A DNA stretch of 64,000 nucleotides from Micrasema longulum. Taxonomy: Eukaryota > Arthropoda > Insecta > Trichoptera > Brachycentridae. The DNA is taken from assembly GCA_022494885.1 (NCBI GenBank), contig JAGVSM010001243.1, forward strand, positions 1 through 64,000. Reading direction: 5' to 3'. Positions 1 to 10,962 of the stretch are shown piece after piece. The notes under the pieces were generated by a model that worked only from the letters and a program-made list of their open reading frames with translations, searched no databases and was not told the DNA's origin. Position 1 is the stretch's first letter, and each line of letters begins with the position of its first letter. A program made the position numbers and the translations under genes.

Positions 1-363
1 AGCATACATTATTTTCCATGTGATGCAAACGCAATACCGCGCCGCGCCGCGCAGCACAGAGATGCGATTTTGGTATTTTGGCGCTGGACATAATCGTTTA
101 ATAATTATTTTGTTGAAGAGTAGGAATACAAAATAAAATCTAGAATTTAATTCAAATATTACATCAATATTATTTTGATTTGTTATAAGAAAAAAGTTTA
201 TAATCTACTATATAAATATTTTTTTTGCCCAACGGGCTTGTGACGTCACGCGTTACGAATCCAACTGACCGTTCAAACGAATTCATACGAACTTTTATAG
301 CCTATGTGTTGTTTTTTTGTAATCGGTGGTTTTACACTGTTTTAACTAATTAACGTGCATAAA
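1..363. other. Upstream non-coding stretch with GC patch and CRE-like site
   Basis: No gene is visible. A short GC-rich patch of repeated GCCGC near 40-55 stands out from the AT-rich background; a similar patch in opposite orientation lies near 61418 inside MITE D. A TGACGTCACGCG stretch near 240 resembles the motif carried by several MITE A copies. Because the THAP-like start codon follows at 364, this could be an old promoter or 5' leader, but nothing proves transcription. Confidence 0.3.
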
Positions 364-523
364 ATGTCTTTAGTTATAAGATACAAGTACTGTTTAGTTC
401 CGATGTGCACAAACACTACGGTGAAGACGCCAAATAAAGCGTTTTAGGCCATTCCTAGTACCTAATGAAAAAATGCGGAAAAAATGGTTGAACGCATTTG
501 AACGTTATGAAACGAGATGTTAA
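364..523 (+). pseudogene. THAP-domain zinc finger remnant (frameshifted)
   Basis: THAP domains are C2CH zinc-binding DNA-binding modules of about 90 residues, found in host proteins and P-element-type transposases. From the ATG at 364 the frame shows an N-terminal zinc-ligand pair within YCLVPMC, then KTPNKAF, and hits TAG at 445. Shifting one base (from 446) continues the domain with FLVPNEKMRKKWLNAFER, which has the VP and the conserved tryptophan expected in the middle of a THAP domain, and ends at TAA 521. The later Cys-x2-His pair is not recognisable downstream. The single-base shift may be a real lesion or a sequencing error. It could be the decayed first exon of a THAP gene or a transposase fragment. 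I am fairly sure of the family and unsure whether it was ever a functional local gene. Confidence 0.55.
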
Positions 524-1349
524 AAAAACAAACCACTATGCTTTTTTCCGTAGGTCTTGTTCAGTACAAAATACTAAATTTAATGATGTAGACTATAGAC
601 TATAAAAATTTACTATCAGTAGGTACTGAAATTATCACTTTTAAAGCTTGAAAGGTACTACAATATTAAAACAGTTTATTCTTTGAACGTTATTATTTAT
701 ATTTGTATTATATTTTTACACTCGTGTTACTAAGTTTAATTTGTAGAACTGATGGTTTTCTAAATAAATAAAAAATAAAATTACTAAATAATTTCTGTAT
801 AAAAACCTACCTTATTTATTTGCCAATTTCTTGGATTGTGTTTCAACGTGCGTAACCAAAACATCGGTCTTTTTCTCTTTTACAGGTTTTTTTATCAGAC
901 TTAAAAACACTCAAGACAGAACTGTATTCTTCATCAGTCCGGACACATCAAGTTATAAATTAGTAAAGAATCTCGATGAATGCCAAATTGCTCAGATAGC
1001 GGCAAGCGGTAACTAAGGGTGATAAATTGGGGCTTATTAACCCGATAACTTAGAATTTCCGCTAAAGTTTCATATTTTATATCCCAGACAAAGAATGTAG
1101 AGCCATCTAGCGGCTCGCTGCCGAACTAACCGATAATAAATTATTTCCCTAGGAAAGGCATTTGTCTTGTTTTGATAGCAATACTGACTCCGTGTCTAGT
1201 AAGACGGGAAACGTGTATGTAATAAATAATAGAATTTGGGTTAAGTTACAAACACGCTTAACCCTTTCAGACCTGTAGTCAAGGGTTAAAATTGCATGAG
1301 GTGTCAGAATATTAAGAATGCAATAAAACTATTTTGTTTTTTTTTTAAA
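524..1349. other. Gene-free stretch with a small SINE 3 fragment
   Basis: No supported gene. Around 903-960 a segment with AGAACTGTATTCTTCAT matches the 5' part of SINE 3 (other copies near 49905 and 55668). A short ORF covering 831-1016 reads through this SINE piece and is not considered real. The remainder is AT-rich with no pattern I can name. Confidence 0.3.
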
Positions 1350-1797
1350 GAGAAAAAAAGATATTTGCGTTTTTATGATTTACCCAAATATTTTTTTTTT
1401 GAAGTCATCTTTAACGAGTTGGAAATAACTTTCTTACTAGAAAATAGGAATCAAGTTTAGGTAGAGTGCGCCACATTCAACAGTATGAAGGCTGTCTAGA
1501 AATCGAATATTTACTCAGTGAAAACCAAATGCCGTCTATATAACGCATATAAGGCATCAGGTTCTCGACGTCCTGGACGTCCACTGCTGACTGTCGTCGG
1601 CAGTTCGTGTCTGAGCTGCGAGACGCAAACCTGGCTTGGGAGGATGCACAGGAGCTGGCAGCCGACAGAGATGCCTGAAGGGTCTTCGTGAACACCATAT
1701 GCTCCAACTACGGAGCGGACATGGAATGATAAGGCTGAGTGGGGTTTGAACCTCAAACCTCTGGCACGAAAGTCCGCGGGACCACAACCCGATTGAA
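1350..1797 (-). mobile_element. SINE 2 copy split by a LINE tail
   Basis: SINE 2 is a tRNA-derived repeat whose best copy is at 39779-39960. Here its body (reverse strand) occupies about 1350-1465 and its tRNA-like head about 1736-1797 (GTTTGAACCTC, CACAACCCGATT). In the other reverse copy (40780-40950) these two parts are contiguous, so the material between them was inserted later. The break is flanked by near-identical words (AGGTAGAGTG and AGGCTGAGTG), compatible with a target-site duplication. Confidence 0.55.
1466..1735 (+). mobile_element. LINE reverse-transcriptase tail inserted in SINE 2
   Basis: The + frame ending at TGA 1727-1729 reads RRQFVSELRDANLAWEDAQ and continues ELAADRDA, stop, RVFVNTICSNYGADME. 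This resembles the extreme C-terminus of RTE/Jockey-like retrotransposon polymerases, where a W-x-D-A-Q-E-L-A-x-D-R-x-x-W stretch precedes the stop. The expected tryptophan codon is TGA here. No catalytic domain is present: it is a 5'-truncated copy of about 270 bp. Confidence 0.5.
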
Positions 1798-1804
1798 AAA
1801 TATA

Positions 1805-1866
1805 TGTACAGGGTGTTCCTTAAACCCTGTCACATCCAAAACCACGATGATCAGTATGGACAAGAA
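1805..1866 (+). repeat. MITE B arm fragment
   Basis: ACAGGGTGTTC, AAACCCTGTCACATC and ACCACGATGATCAGTATG match the left arm of the palindromic MITE B seen complete at 43097-43466 and 59053-59425. Only about 60 bp remain. Confidence 0.6.
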
Positions 1867-1867
1867 G

Positions 1868-1985
1868 AAAATTGCAAATTAGAAAACGACTGCTGAGGAT
1901 AGGCGGAGTTTGGGGCAACAGTTGAAGGAAACCAAGGCTCGATTTGTCCTGTACCGCCATCGAAGAAGAAGAATCAATAAAATAA
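1868..1985 (+). mobile_element. LINE R 3' end fragment
   Basis: The stretch from TTGCAAATTAGAAAA through GCGCCATGAAGAAGAAG-like sequence matches the end of LINE R at 47400-47512, including the GCTGAGGATAGGCGGAG segment and the GAAGAAGAAGAA tail. Confidence 0.5.
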
Positions 1986-2615
1986 AGAGTTTTTTTTAAA
2001 CTATGGATTGCCTTACGTAATGAAAAAATGTATCATGGAAGAAAATGGGAAACGATTTGAAAATGCAATTATATAATATTGATTCACGTTTGTGTTATAT
2101 CCTAATGTAAGTGTCATCCTTCAAATAGCGAAGGATATATCTATCCCCGAAAAAAGGTAAATCTCGAATCGGAAACAGGATCTTCATCATTTATTTCATC
2201 CTTCCCCAAAATAGCCAAGTTCTCATGAAGTATTCAACAATTACAAAAGAAGCTAAAAACAGTTTCTTTATTATTTATATTCTAAAAAGGTATCATTTTT
2301 CTGTATAAAATTAATGAGCTATAATTAATAGAGATGGCGCTTTATATAGCGATAGGTTCAAATTGTATTCTTAAAATGAGCGTTTTCGCATCATGCCGCA
2401 TCAACATTGCCATGCAAAATGCGTAGAAGAGTAAAAAATACGGTCTTTGCCAGTTTACTATGTATTCAAAGCTGTACAGGTATGTCACGTCCTTTTACGC
2501 CGCTTCACATTTACTGACCGCTGCCCGTAAAACACTGTATCCCACCATACAAGCGGAACCTAATTTGAATGCAACACAAGAAAGATGCTTAGTGCAATGC
2601 ATAAAATGCTTTTTT
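1986..2615. other. Gene-free AT-rich stretch
   Basis: No ORF of substance, no repeat arm and no RNA-like fold recognised. Confidence 0.3.
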
Positions 2616-2639
2616 TTATTCGATAAATAATACAGGTTT

Positions 2640-2812
2640 GAAATAGAGACAAAACTTTGGACGAGTATTTTCTACTCGATGACTATTCGCAAGTAAAAAT
2701 CCTGAAAACGAAATCGAGTGGAGATAAGTCCGCCTCGTAGTGTAGTGGTTGGCACGTTCGCTTACCATAGTCATAGCTATAGGTTCGATTCCTGTAAGAA
2801 TCGTAGCAAAAC
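2640..2812 (+). mobile_element. SINE 3 copy with tRNA-like head
   Basis: The 5' part has ACTTTGGACGAGTATTTTCT, followed by a tRNA-like region at about 2732-2804 with the A-box-like GTAGTGTAGTGGTTGGCACG and B-box-like GGTTCGATTCC. The same arrangement recurs on the reverse strand near 49745-49930, 55500-55690 and 59870-59945. Acceptor-stem pairing is absent, so it is a SINE and not a tRNA gene. Confidence 0.6.
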
Positions 2813-3075
2813 ATTTGAAAGCACGCCTGCTTTGACTAGATAGACAACTCGTTAAACTTGTGGAGATGTGAATATCACAGACATTGGGCAGAATAACGAA
2901 TGCTACACAGTGTGAAAAGTTATCATTTAAACCAGCCAATGACATTTCAAAGGCTTTATATTATCGGTGGAGGTCTCGGTTTCATCAAATTTTTATATGT
3001 GAACAATATTTTGAGTTTCTCTAAACTTTTGTAGACAAGGACTGGATTCAACTCTCTGGGGAGCTGTTAATATTA

Positions 3076-3347
3076 ACATATTACAACAGAGATAAAGAAC
3101 ATTTTAAAGAAGGTAATGTAGAAGTCTCACCCGCATAATAAAGGTTTTAGGTCTTTAACTTCTCAAACATCAACAGATGAAAGAATTGTAGGTATATAGA
3201 TGTTTAAATATGGGCAAAATGGTGAATGTTACACAGTGTGTAAAGTGGCTACTTAAACCTGCCAATGACAGGTCATAAGCCCTGTAGATGCCTAGATTTC
3301 TATACTACCTTCTCTAAAACGTTCTTCATCTCTGTTGTAATATGTCT
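3076..3347 (-). repeat. MITE C copy
   Basis: Terminal inverted repeats TATTACAACAGAGAT and ATCTCTGTTGTAATATG border about 270 bp. Inner landmarks shared with the copy at 33240-33505, here reversed, include CACAGTGTGTAAAGTGG and CCTGCCAATGACAGG. No transposase is encoded: a non-autonomous inverted-repeat element. Confidence 0.6.
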
Positions 3348-4389
3348 TATACGTGATTTAAGAAAAAAGGTTAACAACTAAGTAACTGCATATATTTAAT
3401 TAAATAAAAAGTATTTCTTAATTGTTAATGTTGCATCATCTAAAAAATACACAGTAATGCAAAAAAATATTTATCTAATTTATTTATTTAAATATACAAT
3501 GATACACGTTAGAACAAGGGGGTGTGTCGGTTTTTTTTCCAACGCTTTTCTCATATATATGTACAAACATACATTCTTCGACGTGGATATTGGCGAGAAT
3601 TGAGCGAAAGTTTTCCCGAAAAGCCGGAAAAATCAGAGGGAAAATGTCAATCTTCCGGATAGTACCGCCGGACCGGAAATTGATTATTAGTAACACTGGC
3701 AAACGCCTGAAATTAATGTATTGAAAATCTTTCTGGTCGAATTATTCGGCTTGCGGTTTTCTTGCTTTACTGACGACAGCCATTATTCACGCGGTTAGCG
3801 GGACAAATAGTCGTGTAAACCGCCACAGAAAATAAAGGTTCAGTTCCATATATTTTTTACAAAATTTATAATAAATGAAACCGTCTTTAAATGTGCACAT
3901 GTGGATAACTGGTGGTACAAATGTTTAATGTAAAAAACAGGGATTCATTTCAAGATTATCCATATACGCGTGCTGTCATTTTAAATAATATCATCGCTTG
4001 TTTATAACTCCGTGTCAGACTTATGATATTGGCGCAATCTGCCGGTCTAAAAGTAATTATATTTTAGTTACATAAAACTTTTAAGCACATTTTTTAATTG
4101 AAATACCTTTAAAAATTATTGTTTGTTTCTAATTTATGTTTTTTTTTTTTATATTATTGCGCGTTTCATTAAAAAAACATTAGTTTCGAAATGCCAAAAT
4201 CATATGGTTTCCTAATTTATCGTGCGTTTTACCAGACTACAGCCTTTTTAATAAGTTTTATGTCACAAGAGTATTGTAATAACGTACACTCGCAGATCAA
4301 TATTCCACTCAGATTTTTAAATGCAATATGATTATTATCTTTTGAAAAAACATTTTAGTTAGGTTTGGAAGACGTTAATTAAAATATAT
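3348..4389. other. Gene-free stretch
   Basis: The short ORFs on both strands near 3484-3724 overlap each other and match no family I know. Composition is AT-rich with poly-T runs. Nothing supported. Confidence 0.3.
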
Positions 4390-5201
4390 ATTTATATTTT
4401 TATTTTTATTTTTATTTTATTTTATTTATTTCGAATACAAACAGATGTACGGGTTAAATTTTTTTTTTTTTAAACTATATAAAATATAAACATAGTAGGG
4501 CCTGCCATCCAATTATATGTATTCACCAAATAATACTGTAATAAAGCGACGACGGCTTGAAGTTTAAACTATATAAATAATAAATATACTTTAAGTTAAA
4601 ATAAAATAAATATGGACAAAACAAGGAGATAGTGGAAAGGAAAAGAAGGAAATTGATAAGGAGTGGTAAAGGATGATTGAAGGAAAGTAAGAGTGAAAAA
4701 TTGCATTTGATTTAATGATTAAATGAATTATGAATGAAAAGCGTGAATCAAGCCTATTAATTCTCTTCTGTACATATTGTATGGAGTGTTAAATATATCA
4801 AGACTATTAAATTTTTTGTTAAATGTTTCACATATACGAGGGATCGTTGAATGTTACCGATAATAAGTTTTAATTTTACGAATATATAAAATATCAGAGA
4901 GTCTAGTTGGCCTGGAGGGGACACGGTAAGCAAGTAGATTAATAAGTTCCGGGGAATCGAATTTATTATTGACAATTTTGTAAAGCAAGATTTAATCAAA
5001 CATATCTCTTCTGTGTGCTAATGAATCAAGGTTATAAAATTTTAATGAAGCTAAATAATTTGGAAAACGAAAATAAAATTCTAGTTTTTTCAGGATTTTT
5101 TTTTGAACATTCTCGATTCTATTAATATTTAATTTATAAACAGGAGACCAGATAGCAGTGCAATATTCAAGATGAGGGCGTACGTATGTTATGTAAAGCA
5201 A
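4390..5201 (-). mobile_element. LINE reverse-transcriptase C-terminal part, truncated
   Basis: On the minus strand 5201-4992 reads YVRPHLEYCTAIWSPVYKLN and continues with an IE-NVQKK motif, the classic segment after the polymerase domain of CR1/Jockey-type non-LTR retrotransposons (VRP-LEYAS-IWSP). After a frameshift near 4995 the next frame (4999-4757) continues with a conserved tail. The piece lacks endonuclease and catalytic polymerase motifs, so it is a 5'-truncated insertion; the AT-rich stretch to about 4390 is its 3' untranslated end. Confidence 0.7.
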
Positions 5202-6123
5202 TATAAATGAACCTAAGTTTTTAAATATATATCATATAAAGGGTTTAACAATCCAACGAGACAGCCACTTCCATTAACTAATCCTTTTAAAAGAATGTGT
5301 ACCGTCTCTGTTGCAATACAAGTCCAATAAATATGTATCGGATGTTACTTTTAGCGTCATTTTTAACGTTTCAATTGTGGGTTTGTCCGATGTTTGCGTC
5401 ATGTTTTGAATCACTTATCCAATAGCGACCGATTTAAAAAGTTTTCGGATTCTAAGTGTTTCGTGACGACTTTTGCCATTGTAACTACTGGCTTGGTTTG
5501 TAGAATAGAAAACAGTTAGGAATCGGGGCAACATCGGAAAATTGGATTTCCTTGAAAAGTTAGTTTATTCGACCGATTGAAAATTTGCAGAGCTGTGGAC
5601 TTTGCTAACTTCGTAAAATAGTTTGCTTGTTAACCTAAATAGAAACACGATTTATTTATTATTTATTAAATAATATAACCGCTTATTAAGTTTGCGTAAA
5701 GTCTCTAAAATAAATTCTGTACTCCAACCGCTTTCAAAACATGGCCGTCCTTTGTCAAAACTTAAAATCAAACTGTTACCAAATACAATTCAAATTAAAA
5801 TAGAAACACTTTGTTTCAAACCACCAATCATTTATTTGATTTATAACCGGTTTTGGAGAAACAATTGCTCATTTATCGAGGTATAACTAAATATATTTAC
5901 ATTTATCCTATTTTATAGTTTTAACAGTGTCTTGAATCTAATACATTCATATGAAGGTAATAAATTATGTCTTTATGTTAAGTAGTATTTTGTGTTTGTA
6001 ATATGGAGGTATAAACGCATACTTATAAATAAATATATACATTCTACTCTCCCCAATAAATAAAACTAACCTACTTAAACAACGGAGATAGATTCTTTAT
6101 ATAAGAGTAAATTCCTCTAAACA
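5202..6123. other. Gene-free stretch
   Basis: A small ORF at 5692-5886 has no recognisable domain or splice context. Nothing else supported. Confidence 0.3.
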
Positions 6124-6550
6124 ATGAGGAAGTTCAGTGTTTTTTTTTTTTAAAATTTATTTGTTAATAGACTGTTAAACTAAGTCAAAAAAATTTTTTT
6201 TTAATTTTTATTTATCGTATAATCGGCGCTACGATTTTTCAAAGTTGTGTATTTCTGAAATAACTCCGCGTGTAACGTCAGAGGTTCATTTCCGCTTATT
6301 CTCATTCAGTTCTTCCTATTGGTCCAGAAGCGACAAGCAGACCGGAAATCTTCCATAGCTCTCAGATCATAGGTTGATTCACATGAACCAGTGACGTCAT
6401 TTAAAGTAGTGCGTTTTTATCAAAGTATTTTTTATTATTTTTTCTGTACATTTTCAAGAAACTTTGTAGGACAATTTAATGCTCTAATTTTTACCCCGCG
6501 TAAGAAAACATTTTTTGTATCCAATTTCCCGTAGGGCTAAAGTTCCTCAT
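6124..6550 (+). repeat. MITE A, full-length copy
   Basis: Terminal inverted repeats ATGAGGAAGTTCAG and CTAAAGTTCCTCAT bound 427 bp. Landmarks common to the family are AATAACTCCGCG, a central CRE-like GTGACGTCAT (near 6391), TTTTCAAGAAACTTTG and CAATTTCCCGTAGGGCT. It is close in sequence to the reverse copy at 60318-60729. There is no coding capacity, so it must have moved using a transposase encoded elsewhere. Confidence 0.8.
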
Positions 6551-7649
6551 TGTGAAGTAAAAAAGAATTTAATTTTGGAAACATAAAATATTATTCATTA
6601 AAACAACCGGTTAAATAATTAAATTTTTTTTAATGTTTTTAGCCATCCCTAGTAGGTATAAACCAACTTGTATTTATGAAGGTTTTAGCTTTTTGACTTC
6701 AAGACAATCAACAGATAGAAGAATTGAAGAATAGTATTTTAATTTTATAATGTAATATGACAAAGTTAAAGCTTCAAATATACATTTTATATTTTACACT
6801 TAATATTTTAAACCTTACTTAATAACAAATATAAAGCTAAAATACATCATCTCTTAACATGTGTTTAATATTTTACACCCACGCTACAAATTTTCAGAAA
6901 AGGATGAAGGGTGGGTATCGCATTTAATGATATTTTTAATTACCAAACATTTTTAGTGAAAGAAATTAGCAGATCATGAATTTGAATTTTGGGTATCTGT
7001 TTGTTCAGTTCATTACCTTTATGTTTTGTACACTGATAAGAGAAGGAATGTTGAGACTGTATAGAAATTTGTACTCACTTTTAAATTCTTTGGTTTATGT
7101 TTATTTTATGAAGCACTCACAATTATTCACAATTGCACAGAAACCGTATCGTATAGATATAGAGAAAACGAATTTGGGCAGTTTACAACACTCTATTTTC
7201 GCCTCGTCAGAAACTGCTCCGATGCAGATATATCATAAAGGCTTATCAGCTTAACATTTGACGCAATGTGACTTGCCCACAGGACGGTAGGACAACAATA
7301 ATTACAATTAGGAATTATGTAGGTAGGATCGAGATATTTATATCCTTACATGAGTTGCAAGTGTAAAAAAATATATTTAGTACTTAACAGTATCTATTTG
7401 TTATTTGGTTCGATCGTAAATATTTATTGCTGGTTTATTCTTAAGCCTTGACAAATGAACAGTCTTGTTCTGGAACCTGTCGGCATAATAAGTTTGTTTT
7501 AGTGATTTTACGCAAACTGAATATGTGACTATTTTTTTATTATTGGTTCTTTAGATAACAAACAGTCGTTGAACAAAAAATCAATAAGAGCGTTTTTAAA
7601 ATAAATAGCTTTAATATAAAAGTAAGTGATTAAGAGCAATAAGTAATAG
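6551..7649. other. Gene-free stretch with a repeat shared with 17836-17896
   Basis: The ORF at 6976-7254 has no recognisable domain. Around 7440-7500, AAGCCTTGACAAATGAACAG and GTTCTGG-AC-GTCGG recur at about 17836-17896, so that segment belongs to an unnamed dispersed repeat. The rest shows nothing. Confidence 0.3.
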
Positions 7650-8160
7650 AATGCATATTTTAATCTGTCTTCATCGAAGAGACGTAGAACTGTGATGGAC
7701 CTTATATGCATTTTCAAAATACTTAATGCTTAAGTGATGTCCCATCTCTGTTGCAATCAATTTCTTTTCATGTTCCCAACCGTGTCACCAGAAGTCAAAA
7801 TCTGCTATTTATAAAATCTTCTAAGAGCAACTTTGGTTTTTATGCCCCAATGTCCAGAATGTGTAGATTGGTCAATTCATCACACGACTTGGAATTCTTT
7901 GGGATAGATCTTACGGCTTTTCGTAGATCTCTTCGCGACTAAACAGTGTGGAATGAAGTTGGATTAGCATGGTTTAGCTCAAAGTCTTAGGTCTTTCGTT
8001 TTTAAGAATATATTGTATATAATTATTGTTTTGCCCTTGTTTGTCTTTGCTAAATAGTTTTATGTTCTTTTTGTTTAGTTTCTTGCATTTATATTTCTTC
8101 ATGTAACTGTTGTAATTGGCTTAGGCCGTATATATATAATAAATAATAAATAAATATATT
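7650..8160 (+). mobile_element. LINE X 3' end, copy 1
   Basis: The + strand carries the last part of a non-LTR polymerase ORF: RRRTVMDLICIFKILNA near 7675-7725, a one-base frameshift, then LLQSISFHVPNRVTRSQN through FFGIDLTAFRRSLRD ending at 7942. The untranslated tail (TTGTAATTGGCTTAGGCCG, then an AATAAATAAATA run) matches the reverse copy at 15410-16367. It is heavily 5'-truncated. Confidence 0.75.
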
Positions 8161-8284
8161 AAAATATTATGTGCCTATTAATACTTTACGAATTATTTAT
8201 TTATCTCTCTCAGAACCAATTATACGATACGCTATGACTTCCTTGGGGTTATCCAGTGAAATTAATATTAATTTTATTTAAACT

Positions 8285-8760
8285 TTGCGAAATTCCATGA
8301 TCAAATTGTTTCAACATAAATATTTATACCGCCGGAGACACAATGTTTCGATATCATTTATGTATAAATCTGTAAATAAATTATTAGATAGCGCTCTACT
8401 TTGGAACAACTTAATTTGTCAGCATGCGTCGCACTCCGAGTATAAACACAAATTGGTACATGATTACAACACCAGGTTTACTCGTATGGAAGGGCTAGCT
8501 GTTCCTAATATTGTAATAAATATGGCAAAAGGACACTGCAATACAGTATACCTAAAATGTTACCACACAATATTAAAAATAGCGAGTTAAGGGAAAAAAG
8601 TTTTCTGTATTAATGATAGGTTTTAATCTTTATTAATGTAATATAATATGGTATAATATGTTATGTGTTTCAAATAAAATTATGATGTTTGTAGGTTAAG
8701 TATAAAAAATCGAAGAAACATGTAAAAACGGGCTGACGAGTTGTATGCTTACAATTCAGC
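8285..8760 (+). mobile_element. LINE Y 3' end, copy 1
   Basis: The frame from about 8310 reads RRRHNVSISFMYKSVNKLLD then ALLWNNLICQHASHSEYKHK and a HDYNTR motif; after a frameshift near 8560 it continues MLPHNIKNSELRE. HDYNTR-type and LP-IKN words typify the tail of CR1/Jockey-like polymerases. The 3' untranslated part contains AATGTAATATAATATGG and GTAGGTTAAGTATAAA. The second copy lies around 14971-16480. Confidence 0.65.
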
Positions 8761-8991
8761 AGAATTTAATTTTAAAACTTTTGTGTAAATATTTTTGACC
8801 TAATAAATTTAAAAAATTAAATAATAATAATAATTTAAAAACATTAAAATCACAAAGTTAGTGCTTAAATAATATTAATTTTATTATTTATGGGGTGAGC
8901 CGGTTGAAAATTCGCCAATCACACAAAATCATTCTAGTTCATTTGTCGAAAACCAACTACGCGTCCAAAATTGCCGAAAATTTTAAGATTG

Positions 8992-9070
8992 ATGAGGAAG
9001 TTCTGTGATTTATATATTTTTTTTATTATTTGTTAATACACTATTAAACTAAGACATTTTTTTTTAAATA
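8992..9070 (+). repeat. MITE A, 5' end fragment
   Basis: ATGAGGAAGTTCTGTG followed by TATTTGTTAATACACTATT matches the left end of MITE A; the rest is missing. Confidence 0.6.
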
Positions 9071-9439
9071 TGTAGTGTTTACTCATTATAAACATGTATA
9101 CCAATCTAGGAAAAGAAATGGGTTCTCTAAATCATGTATAAATTATAATATCCCGGTTTTTTTTTTATCAAACCTAGTATATATAACTTGTCAAGAGTCT
9201 TTAACACGTATAACCCTTAAAATGACATAAGGATCCACAAACTTTGAACACGCTGAAAGCTTTTACACATATTTAACCAAAGGGAACAGTTGAATAAACT
9301 TTGGAAATTTAACATAGGTAATCTTAATGGTCAAATTTTATGATCTATTACAAACTAATAATAATATCATTTAAATTATTACACATGAGTGTTTATTCTG
9401 TGTTCGTTATTGCTAGAATTGCCAAATAAACAAAATAAC

Positions 9440-9840
9440 TGCGCAATATCCAACAGAGAATGACCCATTTTACACGTATTGTCCAAATCTATTGCCTGAA
9501 CTACTAAGCTCAATAAAATTAAATATCCCAACTAGAAACCTCAGACAAAACTTATTCTTTCATAGCAATAACCATAGAACTAAGTATGGTTTTTTTTCCC
9601 TAATGCCCAGAATTCTTAGGTCTGCCAACAAACATACCAGTCTTGATTTTTTTATTAACATGTCTTCTTTCATACGATCACTGAATCAAATTCAATTATA
9701 AACACCTCTCTCCCGCTTCCACTCCCACCAAGTCTACTATATACCATTGTGTCTTTCTACTTTTCGTTATAATAATTTTCTATTTATAAATATGTCTTTA
9801 AAATGCCAATTGGGCGTGTATATAAATAAATTCACACAGC
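9440..9840 (+). mobile_element. LINE Z 3' end, copy 1
   Basis: The frame 9492-9701 begins PELLSSIKLNIPTRNLRQNL and ends with RSLNQIQL and a stop, as in the reverse copy at 47575-48165. The 3' tail has CCTCTCTCCCGCTTCCACTC and GCCAATTGGGCGTGTATAT. Only the polymerase C-terminus is present. Confidence 0.7.
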
Positions 9841-9929
9841 GGGGTAAAATTAGGGTGCATTGACATTTATTACATTTTTTGTATGTATTTAAAATTTATT
9901 CAGCTGCTACTCTCGGGCAAATATCTTAC

Positions 9930-10290
9930 AGAAGGAAATCGAGTGGACATCACTCGGCCTCGTGGTGTACTGGTTATTCCGTTTCCCTGTTTTTAAATAA
10001 AACAATAATTTTTTTTTTAATGCAACATAATAAATTTCAATCCACCCCATGTTATTTTATGGGCCAATCACGTGATATAACGCAATGGGCTCATAGTTCG
10101 CTTGTGTTCAGCAGTACAGTCTCCGTGAATGTACTATAGATATTCTTCAACAGAGATAAAGCTGTTTATAATATGTAATTCTGTTATTGGGCGAGCTAAG
10201 TGATCACTTTACACACAGTATAACATTCACCGTTCGGCCTAGGTGGTTGACTTCCACATTCACTTATGGAATTTTTGCTTCTCTATATAA
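9930..10290 (+). repeat. SINE 3 fragment joined to other dispersed repeats
   Basis: About 9936-9990 has the SINE 3 words AAATCGAGTGGACATCACTC and CCTCGTGGTGTACTGGTTAT. About 10055-10135 (GGGCCAATCACGTGATATAA, CAGTCTCCGTGAATGTAC) matches 42700-42785. About 10150-10290 carries MITE C words (CAACAGAGATAAAG, CACTTTACACACAGT). A mosaic of old insertions. Confidence 0.5.
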
Positions 10291-10459
10291 CTCGTACATT
10301 CCCGTGCGTGTTGATTTATTTTAGAAAATGAACGTATGGAGAAAAAAAAAATTTTTTAGGTGCAAACAATAAAACATCTCTCACTTATCTTATAGCTCTG
10401 ATTAGTAATGGCGTTAACCGGAAGTGTCATGAAACATAGATAATCTTAAAAAGCACCGA

Positions 10460-10700
10460 ACATAGAGCATATATAGAAAGCATTGCATCCATGCTGCCCA
10501 TGCACTCTGTAGCCGCAGAATACGGGCTAGATTTCCAAGCATCCGTACGCTCTGTAGCTGCAAGACGTGTCGAAACCTCCTAAATGTTACTAAAATTGAA
10601 CGTAATAAGAAATGAGGAACTAGAAGAAAGACATGTTGGGATGAACGCAAATTGTAGAGCGCCCTTGAGGAGATTTTCACAAAAAGGGCAACAAAAATGA
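10460..10700 (+). repeat. Repeat related to the 22.7-23.2 kb tandem array
   Basis: Words such as CTCTGTAGCTGCAAGACGTG, GAGGAACTAGAA and GAGCGCCCTTGAGGAGATTT occur here and in the tandem repeat at 22735-23175, including the shared end GATTTTCACAAAAA. It is likely the 3' portion of one LINE family. Confidence 0.5.
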
Positions 10701-10759
10701 CACAAAAATAATTTAGAATAAATAAAAGTGGCTTAGCTTCTTACATATTTCTAATGATA

Positions 10760-10950
10760 TTTTTTTATTTATTTAACTTTTTGTACATAATGTTATTTGT
10801 ACATTGGCGGGCTTATTGCCAAACGGCAATTTCTTCCAACCAACAGATGGCTGGTAGGGTACTAATAGAGCACCCTGTGCCAATACTCCCTCTACAAAGG
10901 CCAGGGCACTGACCGCGCCGCTAGCTGCGGAATGAGGAAGTTCAGTGCTA
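10760..10950 (-). mobile_element. LINE 3' end (GGCGGGCTTATTGCC type)
   Basis: TTTTTGTACATAATGTTATT and GCGGGCTTATTGCCAAACGG match the 3' untranslated tail at 24150-24245 in opposite orientation. A MITE A left terminus (ATGAGGAAGTTCAGTG at 10932) follows directly. Confidence 0.55.
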
Positions 10951-10962
10951 CAGACAGTTGTA

